Source of the DNA: Bdellovibrionales bacterium GWA1_52_35
Lineage (GTDB): Bacteria; Bdellovibrionota; UBA1018
Direction of reading: 5' to 3'
DNA length: 64,000 nucleotides
Assembly (NCBI GenBank): GCA_001769805.1
Contig: MEPO01000022.1
Coordinates: forward strand, 132,476-196,475
How positions within the stretch are numbered: position 1 is the stretch's first letter; each line of letters starts with the position of its first letter. Under the pieces are notes generated by a model. It did no database searches. It saw nothing but the letters and a program-made list of their open reading frames with translations, and was not told where the DNA came from. Positions 53,242 to 61,902 of this stretch are shown here, in pieces. The translations under genes were made by a program, and so were the position numbers.

Positions 53242-54951
53242 ATGATGGGGATTTCAAATTTTTCGAAAAACGTTTCTGCTTTGATCGTTCTGTTCTTGAT
53301 CGGCGTACCGGCCAATGCCGCGCTTCAGATTTCCCGGTCGGGTGCGCATGTTCCCGGCCAGGTAATTGTCAAGCTCAGGGACGTCGCGCCTGGCAAACGC
53401 ATTCAGGCTCATGCTATTTCCGTTCTGCAGAACGCGGCGGGCGAAGATGCGGTTGTGGATTTTGTCCCCCTTGAGATGGCTCCTTCTGTTTTCAAAGTCA
53501 GTCTTGCATCCGACAGTCTTCTGGATGCCGCGATTCGCGCCCTCAGGTTGGATCCCTCTGTCGCGGCGGCGGAACCCAATATCATTTTCCACACTTTTGA
53601 AGATCAGACTCCCGGTCAGACCCCCAATGATCCCGATTTCGGAAAACTCTGGGGTATGAAGAACACCGGGCAGCCGGATGCTACGGGCCAGGTGGGCCGG
53701 GCAGGTGCGGATATCAATGTTCTTCCTCTCTGGAATCAGGGCTTCACAGGTAATCGGAAGGTTCTTGTCGGCGTAATTGATACCGGTGTTGACTGGACTC
53801 ATCCTGATTTGATTGAAAATATTTACACGAATCCGGGCGAAGCCGGAGAGCTGAGTGCCAATGGAATCGATGATGATGGCAACGGACTTATCGATGACGT
53901 TCACGGCTGGGACTTCGAGAGTAAATCCAAGAACTCGAACGACGATAATGGGCACGGCAGCCATGTCGCGGGAACGATTGGCGCCAGCGGCAACAACGGT
54001 GTAGGCGTGGCGGGTGTCAACTGGCAGGTTTCCATATTGCCGATTAAATTCCTGGATGCCCAAGGCTCCGGTTCGCTCCAAGGTGCAATCGATGCGATTG
54101 AGTACGCCAAGAAGATGAAAGTAAGTATCATCAACGCGAGCTGGGGGGGGAATCAGTTCTCCCAGCTCTTAAGCGATTCCGTCAAATCAACGGGTGATGC
54201 GGGAATCATATTTGTCGCCGCTGCCGGAAACGACAGTTCTGATAACGACACTGCTGGCTCCTATCCCGCAGGCTTTGGTCATCCCAATATCATTGCGGTC
54301 GCGGCAACCGACAATCAGGACAATATTGCCAAATTCTCCAACTTTGGCCGCAAAACAGTCCATGTGGCGGCTCCGGGAGTCAAGATCCTCAGCACGACCA
54401 AAAATGGAGCCTATGCGGTTTTGAGCGGGACATCGATGGCATCCCCTCATGTGGCTGGAGTTGCAGCACTGCTTTTATCTCTGCGGCCCGAGTGGGATTA
54501 TGCCACCCTCAAAGAGCGCCTGATTAGAACCAGTGATCCGATGCCATCTTTGTCCCGCAAGGTCCTGAGCAAAGGCCGGGTCAATGTGATGAACGCGCTG
54601 AACGACGTGGTGCCGCCTTCTAATGAGCCCGATGAGTCGCTTTGGCGGGATGTCGCCAATGTTATTGAATCAGATCATCCTTATTTGGAGAGGCAAAATC
54701 AGACCTTCGCAATCTCAGTACCGGGAGCCAAATTCATTCGCGTTCATTTTGAACGGATCGATATGGAAAAAGGATTCGATTCGGTGAGGCTTGAAACCTC
54801 GACGGGAGTCGTTGTTGAGAAACTCACCGGTAAATTCAGCGATTATATGACCGATTACGTCATCGGGGATTCTGCCGTGATTCGCTTGACCTCGGATCTG
54901 AGCGTTCAAGGGTATGGCTTCAAAGTCGATCGGATTCAGGTCATCGAATGA
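53242..54951 (+). CDS. Secreted subtilisin-family (S8) serine protease
   Basis: 569 residues: signal peptide (VSALIVLFLIGVPANA), an I9-type propeptide (VPGQVIVKLRD to AAAEPNIIF, ~35-120), and a catalytic domain with Asp180 (VIDTGVDWTHPDL), His238 (NGHGSHVAGTIG), the oxyanion Asn in AAAGNDSS and Ser398 (GTSMASPHVAG). The catalytic set is complete. The Asp-rich DDDGNGLIDD loop may bind calcium. A ~100-residue C-terminal domain (ISVPGAKFIRVHFERID, VIRLTSDLSVQGYGFKV) is CUB/P-domain-like. ATG 53242 or 53245. Its stop overlaps the next gene (ATGA). G8 tract at 54143-54150. Confidence 0.92.
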   Translation: MMGISNFSKNVSALIVLFLIGVPANAALQISRSGAHVPGQVIVKLRDVAPGKRIQAHAISVLQNAAGEDAVVDFVPLEMAPSVFKVSLASDSLLDAAIRALRLDPSVAAAEPNIIFHTFEDQTPGQTPNDPDFGKLWGMKNTGQPDATGQVGRAGADINVLPLWNQGFTGNRKVLVGVIDTGVDWTHPDLIENIYTNPGEAGELSANGIDDDGNGLIDDVHGWDFESKSKNSNDDNGHGSHVAGTIGASGNNGVGVAGVNWQVSILPIKFLDAQGSGSLQGAIDAIEYAKKMKVSIINASWGGNQFSQLLSDSVKSTGDAGIIFVAAAGNDSSDNDTAGSYPAGFGHPNIIAVAATDNQDNIAKFSNFGRKTVHVAAPGVKILSTTKNGAYAVLSGTSMASPHVAGVAALLLSLRPEWDYATLKERLIRTSDPMPSLSRKVLSKGRVNVMNALNDVVPPSNEPDESLWRDVANVIESDHPYLERQNQTFAISVPGAKFIRVHFERIDMEKGFDSVRLETSTGVVVEKLTGKFSDYMTDYVIGDSAVIRLTSDLSVQGYGFKVDRIQVIE

Positions 54952-55577
54952 AGCAGGTCCATTTCATTGATCTGGCAGTCATCGGGATTGTTTATATCAG
55001 TGGAATGATCTGTACTTTGGGCTCGCCGGCAGTTGCAACAGAGGCCCCCTCAAAGCATGTCCTGGCGACTGTTCCGAAGGATGCTCCGACGGACCGTCCT
55101 GCCGCTGCACAGGTCAGTCCTGTCGCACCGGAGGTTCAACTGGCAGGCCCTACGCCGCGATCTCTACCCAGTCTGACTCCTCTGCAGTCCAAACAGCTGT
55201 CAAAAGAGTTTGTCCAGGCGTTGAGAACTGAACTCAAGGCGCTTGAGCATCGGCAGAGATTCGAGTTCAAGGAACTCAGGGCTTCTCAATCGGCACGGCT
55301 CAAGGAATGGCAGAAACAGCAAAACGTCGAACGACGGAAGTACTTTATCGAAAATCCGCATGGTCCAGATCGCCGGGCCTATGTTCAGGACCTCATGCGA
55401 CGTCGCAAAGCTTTCATTGCCATGATGAAAAGCGAAGAAAAGCAGCGGGTACAGGAACAGTTGGTGCGTGCTCAGGCCTTGAAAAACGACCAGGTTTCCC
55501 GTTTGAAGGAATTCGAAGAGGCGCTTAAAAAAAATGAAGTGCCACCCAATCGCCTTTGGCCACAGCCCGGCCATTAA
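54948..55577 (+). CDS. Unrecognised envelope protein co-translated with the S8 protease
   Basis: 209 residues: N-terminal hydrophobic segment (LAVIGIVYISGMICTLG), a Pro/Ala-rich stretch (~30-80), then a long, highly charged Lys/Arg/Glu helix (~85-200) with FKELRASQSARLKEWQKQQ-type heptads. No enzyme motif. The 4-bp overlap with the protease gene implies a matched partner such as a tether, substrate or inhibitor; this is inference. A two-gene unit, ended by a convergent rel gene. Confidence 0.7.
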   Translation: MKQVHFIDLAVIGIVYISGMICTLGSPAVATEAPSKHVLATVPKDAPTDRPAAAQVSPVAPEVQLAGPTPRSLPSLTPLQSKQLSKEFVQALRTELKALEHRQRFEFKELRASQSARLKEWQKQQNVERRKYFIENPHGPDRRAYVQDLMRRRKAFIAMMKSEEKQRVQEQLVRAQALKNDQVSRLKEFEEALKKNEVPPNRLWPQPGH

Positions 55578-55587
55578 GCGCCGCAAT

Positions 55588-55607
55588 CGGCCATAGGCCA
55601 TAGGCCG
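55588..55607. repeat. Short GGCCATA repeat between convergent genes
   Basis: CGGCCATAGGCCATAGGCCG can fold as CGGCC/GGCCG or be read as direct GGCCATA copies. It lies in the 45-bp gap between convergent stops; no T-run, so terminator function is doubtful. Confidence 0.4.
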
Positions 55608-55622
55608 TAGCGAGCCCGTTGA

Positions 55623-57830
55623 TTACGAGCGCACGCGCTCCACACTGATGATCCCTTTTTTACCTTCCAGTGAACTCGTGACCTTCTGAAGCTGGGAAAT
55701 ATCGGATACTTCCATATCAAAGAGCGCAATGGCTTTCTTGTCTTTGGTCGTACGAATGTGAGCGGACGAAATGTTGACCCCGCAGGATGTGATTGCTTGT
55801 GACATCATCGCCAGCTGTCCCGGCTCATCGGAAGACAGTACCCGAATTTTAACATGGCTCTTGGCATTGGCCTGCATCGTGGCGTTCCATTGGACATCGA
55901 TCTTGCGTTCCTGATCATTGTCCAGAGCCTTGGTGCAGGTCGTGGTGTGCACGGTGACACCGCGGCCGCGGGTGATGAAACCGACGATGCTGTCACCGGG
56001 GAGGGGATTGCAGCAGCGTCCGAAACGGATCAAAACGTCGTCCAGATTGTCGACAATGATTGCATTGCGGGACTCTGAACGCCGCCGGTTATTGGTGAAA
56101 ACTTTCTTTAAAAAGCTCTCGTCTTCGGCTTTCCCCAATTTGTTCTGCTCCTGGGGAGCGACTTTATGCTTCTCCAGAACCTCTTTGGAAACGAGGAAAG
56201 GCAGAACATTTTCGGGCAAAATGCGTCCGTAACCCACCGCAACGAAAAGTTCATCGGGGGTGCGGACACTGAGTTCCTGTGCGGCTTTGAGGAGTTCGTT
56301 GGATTTCTCCACTTTGGAGAGTGAGACCGAATAGGTTTTCAGTATTTTGTCGAGAATCGATTTGCCGAACTCGCGTGAACGTTCACGTTCCTGGGTTTTG
56401 ATGAATGCCCGGATCTTGGCTTTGGCGCGCGAACTGCGAACCACCTTGAGCCAGTCCTTGGAGGGGCTTTGGGATGGAGAGGTGACGATCTCGATCGTAT
56501 CTCCGGATTTGAGCCGGTATTTGAGCGGGACAATCTTCCCGTTGATCTTGGCCCCGACGCATTTGTTGCCGACATCCGTGTGGACGGAGTAGGCGAAGTC
56601 CAGCGGTGTGGAACCATGGGGGAGTTGCTTGACCTCTCCTCTGGGGGTGAAGACGAAAACGTCTTCTGCAAAGAGGTCGATTTTGACTGTTTCCAGAAAT
56701 TCGTTCGGATCCGAAAGGTCTTTGTGCCACTCGAGCAGACGATTGACCCACTCCACGTTTTCACGCGAACGACTGTCAAAACGGCCTTCCTTGTACTTCC
56801 AGTGCGCGGCGATTCCGCCTTCGGCGGTCTGGTTCATTTCCTGTGTGCGGATCTGGATCTCGACGCGTTCGCCGTGAGGGCCGATCACGGTCGTATGCAA
56901 GGATTGATAACCGTTGGCCTTGGGCATGGCGATGTAATCTTTGAACCGACCAGGAACCGGCTTGTAGGTCGCGTGGATCACGCCCAGTGATTTGTAGCAT
57001 TCTGTAATGTTGTCGACGAGGATCCGGAACGCGATGATGTCGTAGACCTGATCGAAGTCCACTTTCCTGCGTTCCATCTTGTTGAAGATGGAATAAAAGT
57101 GCTTGGCCCGGCCGGCGACCGAAGCCGCGATATCGTATTCCTTCAGCTTCTCATCGATGATGTCGCAGACTTCATCGGTGTATTTGAGCCGGTCACCTTT
57201 GGTTTTGGAAACTTTCTGGGCGAGTTTGTAATAGACGTCCGGGTGCAGATAGCGCAGGCAGAGGTCTTCGAGCTCGGCTTTGATGCTGCCCATACCCAGG
57301 CGATTGGCAATCGGTGCGTAAATATCGAGGGTTTCCTGCGCAATGATCTTCTGTTTATGCGGCGCCAGGTGCTCGAGCGTGCGCATGTTGTTCAGGCGGT
57401 CCGCGAGTTTCACGAGGATCACGCGGATGTCCTTGGCCATGGCCAGGATCATCTTGCGGAAATTTTCGGCCTGCTTTTCCTCGGAGGTCTTGAACGTCAT
57501 CTGCGAAAGTTTGGTGACGCCGTCCACCAGGTCCGAAACATCCTTGCCAAATTCCTTGTCCAGCTGTTCGAGTGTGGCGTGCGTGTCTTCGACCGTGTCA
57601 TGCAAAAGACCGGTGGCGATACTTGCAATATCCAGCCTGAGATCAGCCAGGGTCTGCGCCACTTCGATCGGATGGATCATGTAGGGCTCGCCGCTTGAAC
57701 GCAGCTGGCCCCGGTGGCTTTCTTCGGCGAAGCTGTAGGCTTTTTTCACCAAGTCGAGTTTTGCATCCGGGAAATAACTGGAGATGGTCTCGCAAATCGA
57801 TTGAAGAGTTGCTGCCTTCAGTTTGGGCAT
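55623..57830 (-). CDS. rel: Bifunctional (p)ppGpp synthetase/hydrolase
   Basis: 735 residues. The N-terminal HD hydrolase keeps its metal motif (ATGLLHDTVEDT) and KLADRLNNMRTL; the synthetase domain shows RAKHFYSIFNKM, YDIIAFRILV, GRFKDYIAMPKANGYQSLH and EIQIRTQEMN. TGS (DVFVFTPRGEVKQLP), helical/zinc-finger region with CCNPLPGD, and a C-terminal ACT domain (KIRVLSSDEPGQLAMM) follow. Both catalytic halves look intact, so a Rel/SpoT-type stringent-response regulator. gmk lies immediately upstream, linking ppGpp and GTP metabolism in one operon. Confidence 0.95.
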   Translation of the reverse strand: MPKLKAATLQSICETISSYFPDAKLDLVKKAYSFAEESHRGQLRSSGEPYMIHPIEVAQTLADLRLDIASIATGLLHDTVEDTHATLEQLDKEFGKDVSDLVDGVTKLSQMTFKTSEEKQAENFRKMILAMAKDIRVILVKLADRLNNMRTLEHLAPHKQKIIAQETLDIYAPIANRLGMGSIKAELEDLCLRYLHPDVYYKLAQKVSKTKGDRLKYTDEVCDIIDEKLKEYDIAASVAGRAKHFYSIFNKMERRKVDFDQVYDIIAFRILVDNITECYKSLGVIHATYKPVPGRFKDYIAMPKANGYQSLHTTVIGPHGERVEIQIRTQEMNQTAEGGIAAHWKYKEGRFDSRSRENVEWVNRLLEWHKDLSDPNEFLETVKIDLFAEDVFVFTPRGEVKQLPHGSTPLDFAYSVHTDVGNKCVGAKINGKIVPLKYRLKSGDTIEIVTSPSQSPSKDWLKVVRSSRAKAKIRAFIKTQERERSREFGKSILDKILKTYSVSLSKVEKSNELLKAAQELSVRTPDELFVAVGYGRILPENVLPFLVSKEVLEKHKVAPQEQNKLGKAEDESFLKKVFTNNRRRSESRNAIIVDNLDDVLIRFGRCCNPLPGDSIVGFITRGRGVTVHTTTCTKALDNDQERKIDVQWNATMQANAKSHVKIRVLSSDEPGQLAMMSQAITSCGVNISSAHIRTTKDKKAIALFDMEVSDISQLQKVTSSLEGKKGIISVERVRS

Positions 57831-57834
57831 CCGC

Positions 57835-58401
57835 TCACTGCTCTCTGGAGAGCTGCGTACTCACGGCCGCTCGCAGTTCTTCGTATGCGCGATCGAGGGA
57901 GTCATTGATGACGACAAGATCGAATTCATTTTTACGGTCCATCTCCGCTTTGGCATTGCGGAGGCGCTTGAGAATGGTTTCTTCCTTGTCCGTACCCCGG
58001 GCGCGCAGACGCTGCTCCAGAACTTGGAGACTCGGGGGCGAGATGAAAACGCTGAAACAATCTTTCGGGAACGTTTTGCGCAGGCTGGCCGCGCCCTGGA
58101 CGTCAATATCGAGCAGGACGGAATAGCCGTCCTGGAACGCCTCTGAAACGAAGCGCTTGGAAGTGCCGTAATAATTACCGTGGACCAAGGCCCATTCCGC
58201 AAATTCGTCGCGCTCGATTCCCGCTTTGAAATCCGCTTCTTTCAGAAAGAAGTATTCACGACCATGAGTTTCCTGTCCGCGCGGCAGGCGAGTAGTGGAG
58301 GAAATCGACAGCTTGATCATCTTGATATCTTTGAGCAGGCGTTCGCATAAGGTGGTTTTCCCTGCTCCGGACGGCGCTGAAATAACGATGAGCTTGGTCA
58401 T
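57835..58401 (-). CDS. gmk: Guanylate kinase
   Basis: 188 residues; P-loop SAPSGAGKTTL, STTRLPRGQETHGREYFFL with the GMP-binding Arg and Tyr, VLLDIDVQGAASLR and IFISPPSLQVLEQRLRARG. Converts GMP to GDP. Four-base overlap with accA upstream (ATGA) and 4 bases before rel. Confidence 0.96.
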   Translation of the reverse strand: MTKLIVISAPSGAGKTTLCERLLKDIKMIKLSISSTTRLPRGQETHGREYFFLKEADFKAGIERDEFAEWALVHGNYYGTSKRFVSEAFQDGYSVLLDIDVQGAASLRKTFPKDCFSVFISPPSLQVLEQRLRARGTDKEETILKRLRNAKAEMDRKNEFDLVVINDSLDRAYEELRAAVSTQLSREQ

Positions 58402-59444
58402 ACGGGAGGTGAAGACGGTGCATGAGCAAGGGCGAACTCACTCATTTTCCGAAATTTCGCAATCCTTTCTGCAGACAGTTTTCTCGTACTTCTGGTTTTA
58501 CCTGTTTTTAAGAGGGGCTCCAGATTTTTTATCAGCGCTTCCCCAAGCAGGTTATAAGCGGCCGGCCAATCCCGGTGGGCGCCGCCCTTGGGTTCCGGAA
58601 TGATTGAATCAATGACCCCGAATTTAAGCAATTCCTGAGGCCCAAGCTTCAGGCGTTCACTGGCCTGCTCCGCGAGTCCCGAATTGCTCCAGAGAATGGA
58701 AGCACAGCTTTCGGGAGAGATGACGGAATAAATACTGTATTCCTGCATCAGGACGGTATTGCCCACGCCCAAAGCGAGTGCACCGCCGGAGCCGCCTTCG
58801 CCGATCACGACACAGACGACTGGGACATTCAGGCTGAACATGGAGTGGATGCTTTCAGCGATGGCTTGCGATTGCCCACGCTCTTCGGCTTCGATACCGG
58901 GATAGGCTCCTGGGGTATCTATGAAAGTCAGTACCGGCATTTTCAAACGATCGGCAAGCGCCATGAGCCGCATGGCTTTGCGGTAGCCTTCAGCCCTGGC
59001 CATTCCGAAGTTGCGTTCCATCTTCTGCTTGGTGCTGCGGCCCTTTTGGTGGCCCAAAATCATGACAGACATACGGCCTTCGTCTGAGCGGGGGACTTCT
59101 CCCGACAAGGCGGTGCCCGAAAGAACGGGAGGCCAGCTGGCTACACCCCCCAAAATCGCCTGGTCCTCTCCAAAGGTCCGGTCCCCGTGCAGCTCCATGA
59201 AATCCGGAAAAAGAGCATCAATGTAATCCCGGGTATATGGCCGGTTGGGATGGCGCGAAAGCTGGACTTTCTGCCAAGGGGTGAGCTTCGTATAGGTCTC
59301 ATCAATGAGGGCCTCTACCTTTTTTTCAAGGATTTTGATTTCTTCCGAAAAATCGACGCCTTCTTGCTTGGCAAGATCCTGAAGGTCTTTCAATTTTTTC
59401 TCTAAATTGACAATCGGCTTTTCGAATTCAAAGAATGCTTCCAT
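58398..59444 (-). CDS. accA: Acetyl-CoA carboxylase carboxyltransferase subunit alpha
   Basis: Transfers the carboxyl group from biotin to acetyl-CoA with AccD. Motifs: coiled N-terminus, RHPNRPYTRDYIDALF, ELHGDRTFGEDQAI, ILGHQKGRSTKQK, FIDTPGAYPGIEAEERGQ, VIGEGGSGGALALG and SVISPESCASILW. At residues ~104-123 an insertion (SGTALSGEVPRSDEG within it) separates GGVAS from the MSVMILGHQKG strand; most homologues have only a short turn there. 348 residues, ~25 longer than usual, partly for this reason. First gene of accA-gmk-rel. Confidence 0.94.
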   Translation of the reverse strand: MEAFFEFEKPIVNLEKKLKDLQDLAKQEGVDFSEEIKILEKKVEALIDETYTKLTPWQKVQLSRHPNRPYTRDYIDALFPDFMELHGDRTFGEDQAILGGVASWPPVLSGTALSGEVPRSDEGRMSVMILGHQKGRSTKQKMERNFGMARAEGYRKAMRLMALADRLKMPVLTFIDTPGAYPGIEAEERGQSQAIAESIHSMFSLNVPVVCVVIGEGGSGGALALGVGNTVLMQEYSIYSVISPESCASILWSNSGLAEQASERLKLGPQELLKFGVIDSIIPEPKGGAHRDWPAAYNLLGEALIKNLEPLLKTGKTRSTRKLSAERIAKFRKMSEFALAHAPSSPPV

Positions 59445-59565
59445 GAGGTCAACAAGCTAGCACGGAGGGGCTTGGCGTTCTACCCCTCAGTTAAATAATT
59501 GATGAATTTCGTACAATGATAATCAAAGCTTGAGTGCTTTATCAGGGAAAGATACTCTGAAAAGG

Positions 59566-60318
59566 ATGGTGGAAAAAAAGCAAGAAGTTGCTGAACCAGA
59601 AGTCGACCTGGCTTCCCTTGAACAGGCGGTGCAGGCAGCCGCTGACAAGGCCGAGCGGGACCAATCCGGGGAAGAGGTTGAAGAGCGCTCGTTTGAGCTC
59701 AATACAAGGAGTGTTGTTGCTGGTTCAAAAAACGCCGCGCGCAGAGCCACGGCCGCTTTTGCGAATGTCTGGGGCGAGATGTTCAAGGCGCTCTTTGGCA
59801 AGGACCGGGTCGCGCGCCGGATGGCTTTCCTGTTTTTTCTGGGAGTCATTGGGGTAGTAACTGCCTTCACGCTGACTTACCGGCGGTATTCGAAAATAAC
59901 GGATCTGAGCAGCCTTCAGGGTACCGGTGTTGAAGAAACTTCGAAAAACCTGAGTGAGTTCATTCAAAAACAATCGGACCACGCGAAAAAGAAATTTGCG
60001 ACGCTAGCGCTTGGAAAGTTCACGGTCGATCTGAAACCTGTTGAGGGAATTGCTTTGAGCAGGGGTGTTCTTAATGTGGCGGAGCTTGAAATCACCGTTG
60101 AATGCGACAATAAGGAAACCCGCTACTACATCGAAGATCACCTGACCCGCACGCGCGATCAGGTGACCGGGGTTCTGACTTCAGTGGATCGCGAAGAGCT
60201 CTTGACCCGGGACGGAAAGCGCAAGCTGAAGAAGCGACTCCTGGATCACCTCAACGCCTGGCTTCCCGCTGGTAATAAAGTGGAAGATCTTTTCATTTCC
60301 AATCAGCTTCTGAACTGA
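59566..60318 (+). CDS. FliL-family membrane protein
   Basis: About 250 residues: acidic cytoplasmic N-terminus, one membrane helix (MAFLFFLGVIGVVTAFTLTY, ~86-105), then a periplasmic part whose C-terminal ~95 residues (LNVAELEITVECDN, IEDHLTRTRDQVTGVLTS, KRLLDHLNAWL, VEDLFISNQLLN) match FliL, the stomatin-like ring protein around flagellar stators. No flagellar genes are nearby. The N-terminal cytoplasmic part is longer than in ordinary FliL. Start unsettled: TTG 59530 or ATG 59566, neither with a well-spaced ribosome site. Could stabilise a flagellar or other TolQ/MotA-type stator. Confidence 0.78.
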   Translation: MVEKKQEVAEPEVDLASLEQAVQAAADKAERDQSGEEVEERSFELNTRSVVAGSKNAARRATAAFANVWGEMFKALFGKDRVARRMAFLFFLGVIGVVTAFTLTYRRYSKITDLSSLQGTGVEETSKNLSEFIQKQSDHAKKKFATLALGKFTVDLKPVEGIALSRGVLNVAELEITVECDNKETRYYIEDHLTRTRDQVTGVLTSVDREELLTRDGKRKLKKRLLDHLNAWLPAGNKVEDLFISNQLLN

Positions 60319-60345
60319 TTTTTGATTCATTTCAGGCAATTCTGG

Positions 60346-61686
60346 TCAGGCAATCTTGGCCAGTTCCTCCATTTCGAAATCATTGCTCTTGGGGCCTTTG
60401 ATTTTATGCCGCTTCAGCATTTCAAAAAGTGTACTCCGGGCCACGCCCAGGATCTTGGCTGCCTGGGCCCGGTTACCACGTGCCAGGCGGAGGGATTTGA
60501 GTAAAAGGACGCGTTCCATTTCCTGCAAAGTGAGTACGGGGACTCCCAGTTCCAATTCCGGGGTTTTGCCGATATTTTGAGGCGTCAGTAGAAATGCGAA
60601 GGCCTCTTCATTCAGGATAGGCGCGAAGGGCCCAGCCATGCCGCTGGCTCTTTCGATCGCATGACGAAGCTCGCGGACATTGCCCGGCCAGGCATGGGCT
60701 TGGAGGCGCAACATGGCTTTGGGTGAAATGGATCTTTGAAGTTCGGTTGCAAAGCGCTGAGCCAGCATTTCGACATCCTCCGGGCGGGAGCGAAGCGAGG
60801 GAATTTCTATCGTGATCGAGGCTAAGCGGTAATAGAGATCGCGTCGGAAGCGGCCCTCTTCCACGAGCTTTTGAAGGGGGTGATGGGTGGCGCAGAGAAT
60901 GCGGACATCCGCTCGCGAAGGACGGTCTGCGCCGACGGGTCTGATCTCGCCGTTCTCCAAAAATCGTAGAAGCTTTACTTGAATATCTAGTGGTAAATCT
61001 CCGATTTCATCAAGGAATAAGGTTCCATTATGAGCTTGCATGAGCGCGCCAGGACGGTGGTTGACCGCGCCTGTAAAGGCACCTTTGACATGGCCGAAGA
61101 GCTCACTCTCTGCCAGCGACAAAGGGAGTGCTCCGCAATGGAGCGGGACGAAGGGGCCGGAAGCGCGTTCGCTCCAAGCATGAATGAGATGGGCGAGCAC
61201 TTCCTTGCCGGTGCCCGTTTCTCCAGCCAGATAGATCGAGAGCGGAGTGGGGGCTGCTTTTTTAGTCAGCCACAGGATCTGCCGGCCTTCTTCTGAACGA
61301 GTCAGCCAATGCCGAACTTGCGGGGGTTGTGAGGGCAGGGCGGCTTCGGAGAAGACGGGTTCAATCGTAAAACGCGTTTCGCCGAGCGCAACCGGCAGGC
61401 CGGCCGGAACATGGCAGTCCCGAACGGCAATATCCCCGAGGACGCAGGGGGGCGCTTCTGGGGCCGTTTTTAACCAGAAAGGCGAAAGCGGGGAGGCGAT
61501 TTTGGGGAGTGCACCCGGAACGTTGTTGATAAGGGAGTTCGGGAAAATATAAGCGGCTTCTTTGGGCGCGGTCGGGTCCCGCAGCATGATGTTTGAGGTC
61601 TCGGAGCGCCCGAGAGTAACGGCTCCTTTTAAAGGGAAGATTCGGGTTTCGCCTGAGGGATCGCAGATTCGGATTTGCCAGAGCAT
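60346..61686 (-). CDS. Sigma54-dependent transcriptional activator with FHA-like N-terminus
   Basis: 446 residues. FHA-like domain (~1-110: VTLGRSETSNIMLRDP), AAA+ domain with Walker A GETGTGKE (155-162), the sigma54-contacting GAFTGAV, Walker B TLFLDEIGDL and R-finger region RFRRDLYYRL, then a Fis-type helix-turn-helix (NRAQAAKILGVARSTLFEML). The FHA loop that should carry Ser-x-x-His reads APKEAAYI, so phosphothreonine binding may be lost. The class is abundant in Myxococcota/Bdellovibrionota. Target genes unknown; none of the promoters here show a clear GG-N10-GC pair. Confidence 0.9.
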   Translation of the reverse strand: MLWQIRICDPSGETRIFPLKGAVTLGRSETSNIMLRDPTAPKEAAYIFPNSLINNVPGALPKIASPLSPFWLKTAPEAPPCVLGDIAVRDCHVPAGLPVALGETRFTIEPVFSEAALPSQPPQVRHWLTRSEEGRQILWLTKKAAPTPLSIYLAGETGTGKEVLAHLIHAWSERASGPFVPLHCGALPLSLAESELFGHVKGAFTGAVNHRPGALMQAHNGTLFLDEIGDLPLDIQVKLLRFLENGEIRPVGADRPSRADVRILCATHHPLQKLVEEGRFRRDLYYRLASITIEIPSLRSRPEDVEMLAQRFATELQRSISPKAMLRLQAHAWPGNVRELRHAIERASGMAGPFAPILNEEAFAFLLTPQNIGKTPELELGVPVLTLQEMERVLLLKSLRLARGNRAQAAKILGVARSTLFEMLKRHKIKGPKSNDFEMEELAKIA

Positions 61687-61859
61687 GAAAGTCTCCTTTT
61701 TCGAGATGGTTTGAATTCTTGAATGGGCTGCTTAGAGCAAGGGACGTTCCACGAGGCAAGCCAAGCCGATCGTGAATCGGACTCCTTCTGCGGCCCTCAG
61801 ATTGCTCCCCGCGTCCGGATAAGCTATCGTGTAGGGGTTAGCTGAATAACCGCGGTACG

Positions 61860-61895
61860 GATTTGGATCAAAAGGTTCACTTTTGAATCCAAATC
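61860..61895 (+). promoter_or_regulatory. Imperfect inverted repeat before engB
   Basis: GATTTGGATCAAAAG (61860-61874) pairs with CTTTTGAATCCAAATC (61880-61895) with a single extra A, 5-base loop. It ends 7 bases before the first engB start, so as RNA it could affect initiation, or as DNA be an operator. Confidence 0.55.
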
Positions 61896-61902
61896 CCGGA
61901 AA

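Noticed and set aside
53254..54081. Long antisense frame across the S8 protease
   Set aside because: The protease frame has complete catalytic motifs and a signal peptide; the antisense frame has none.
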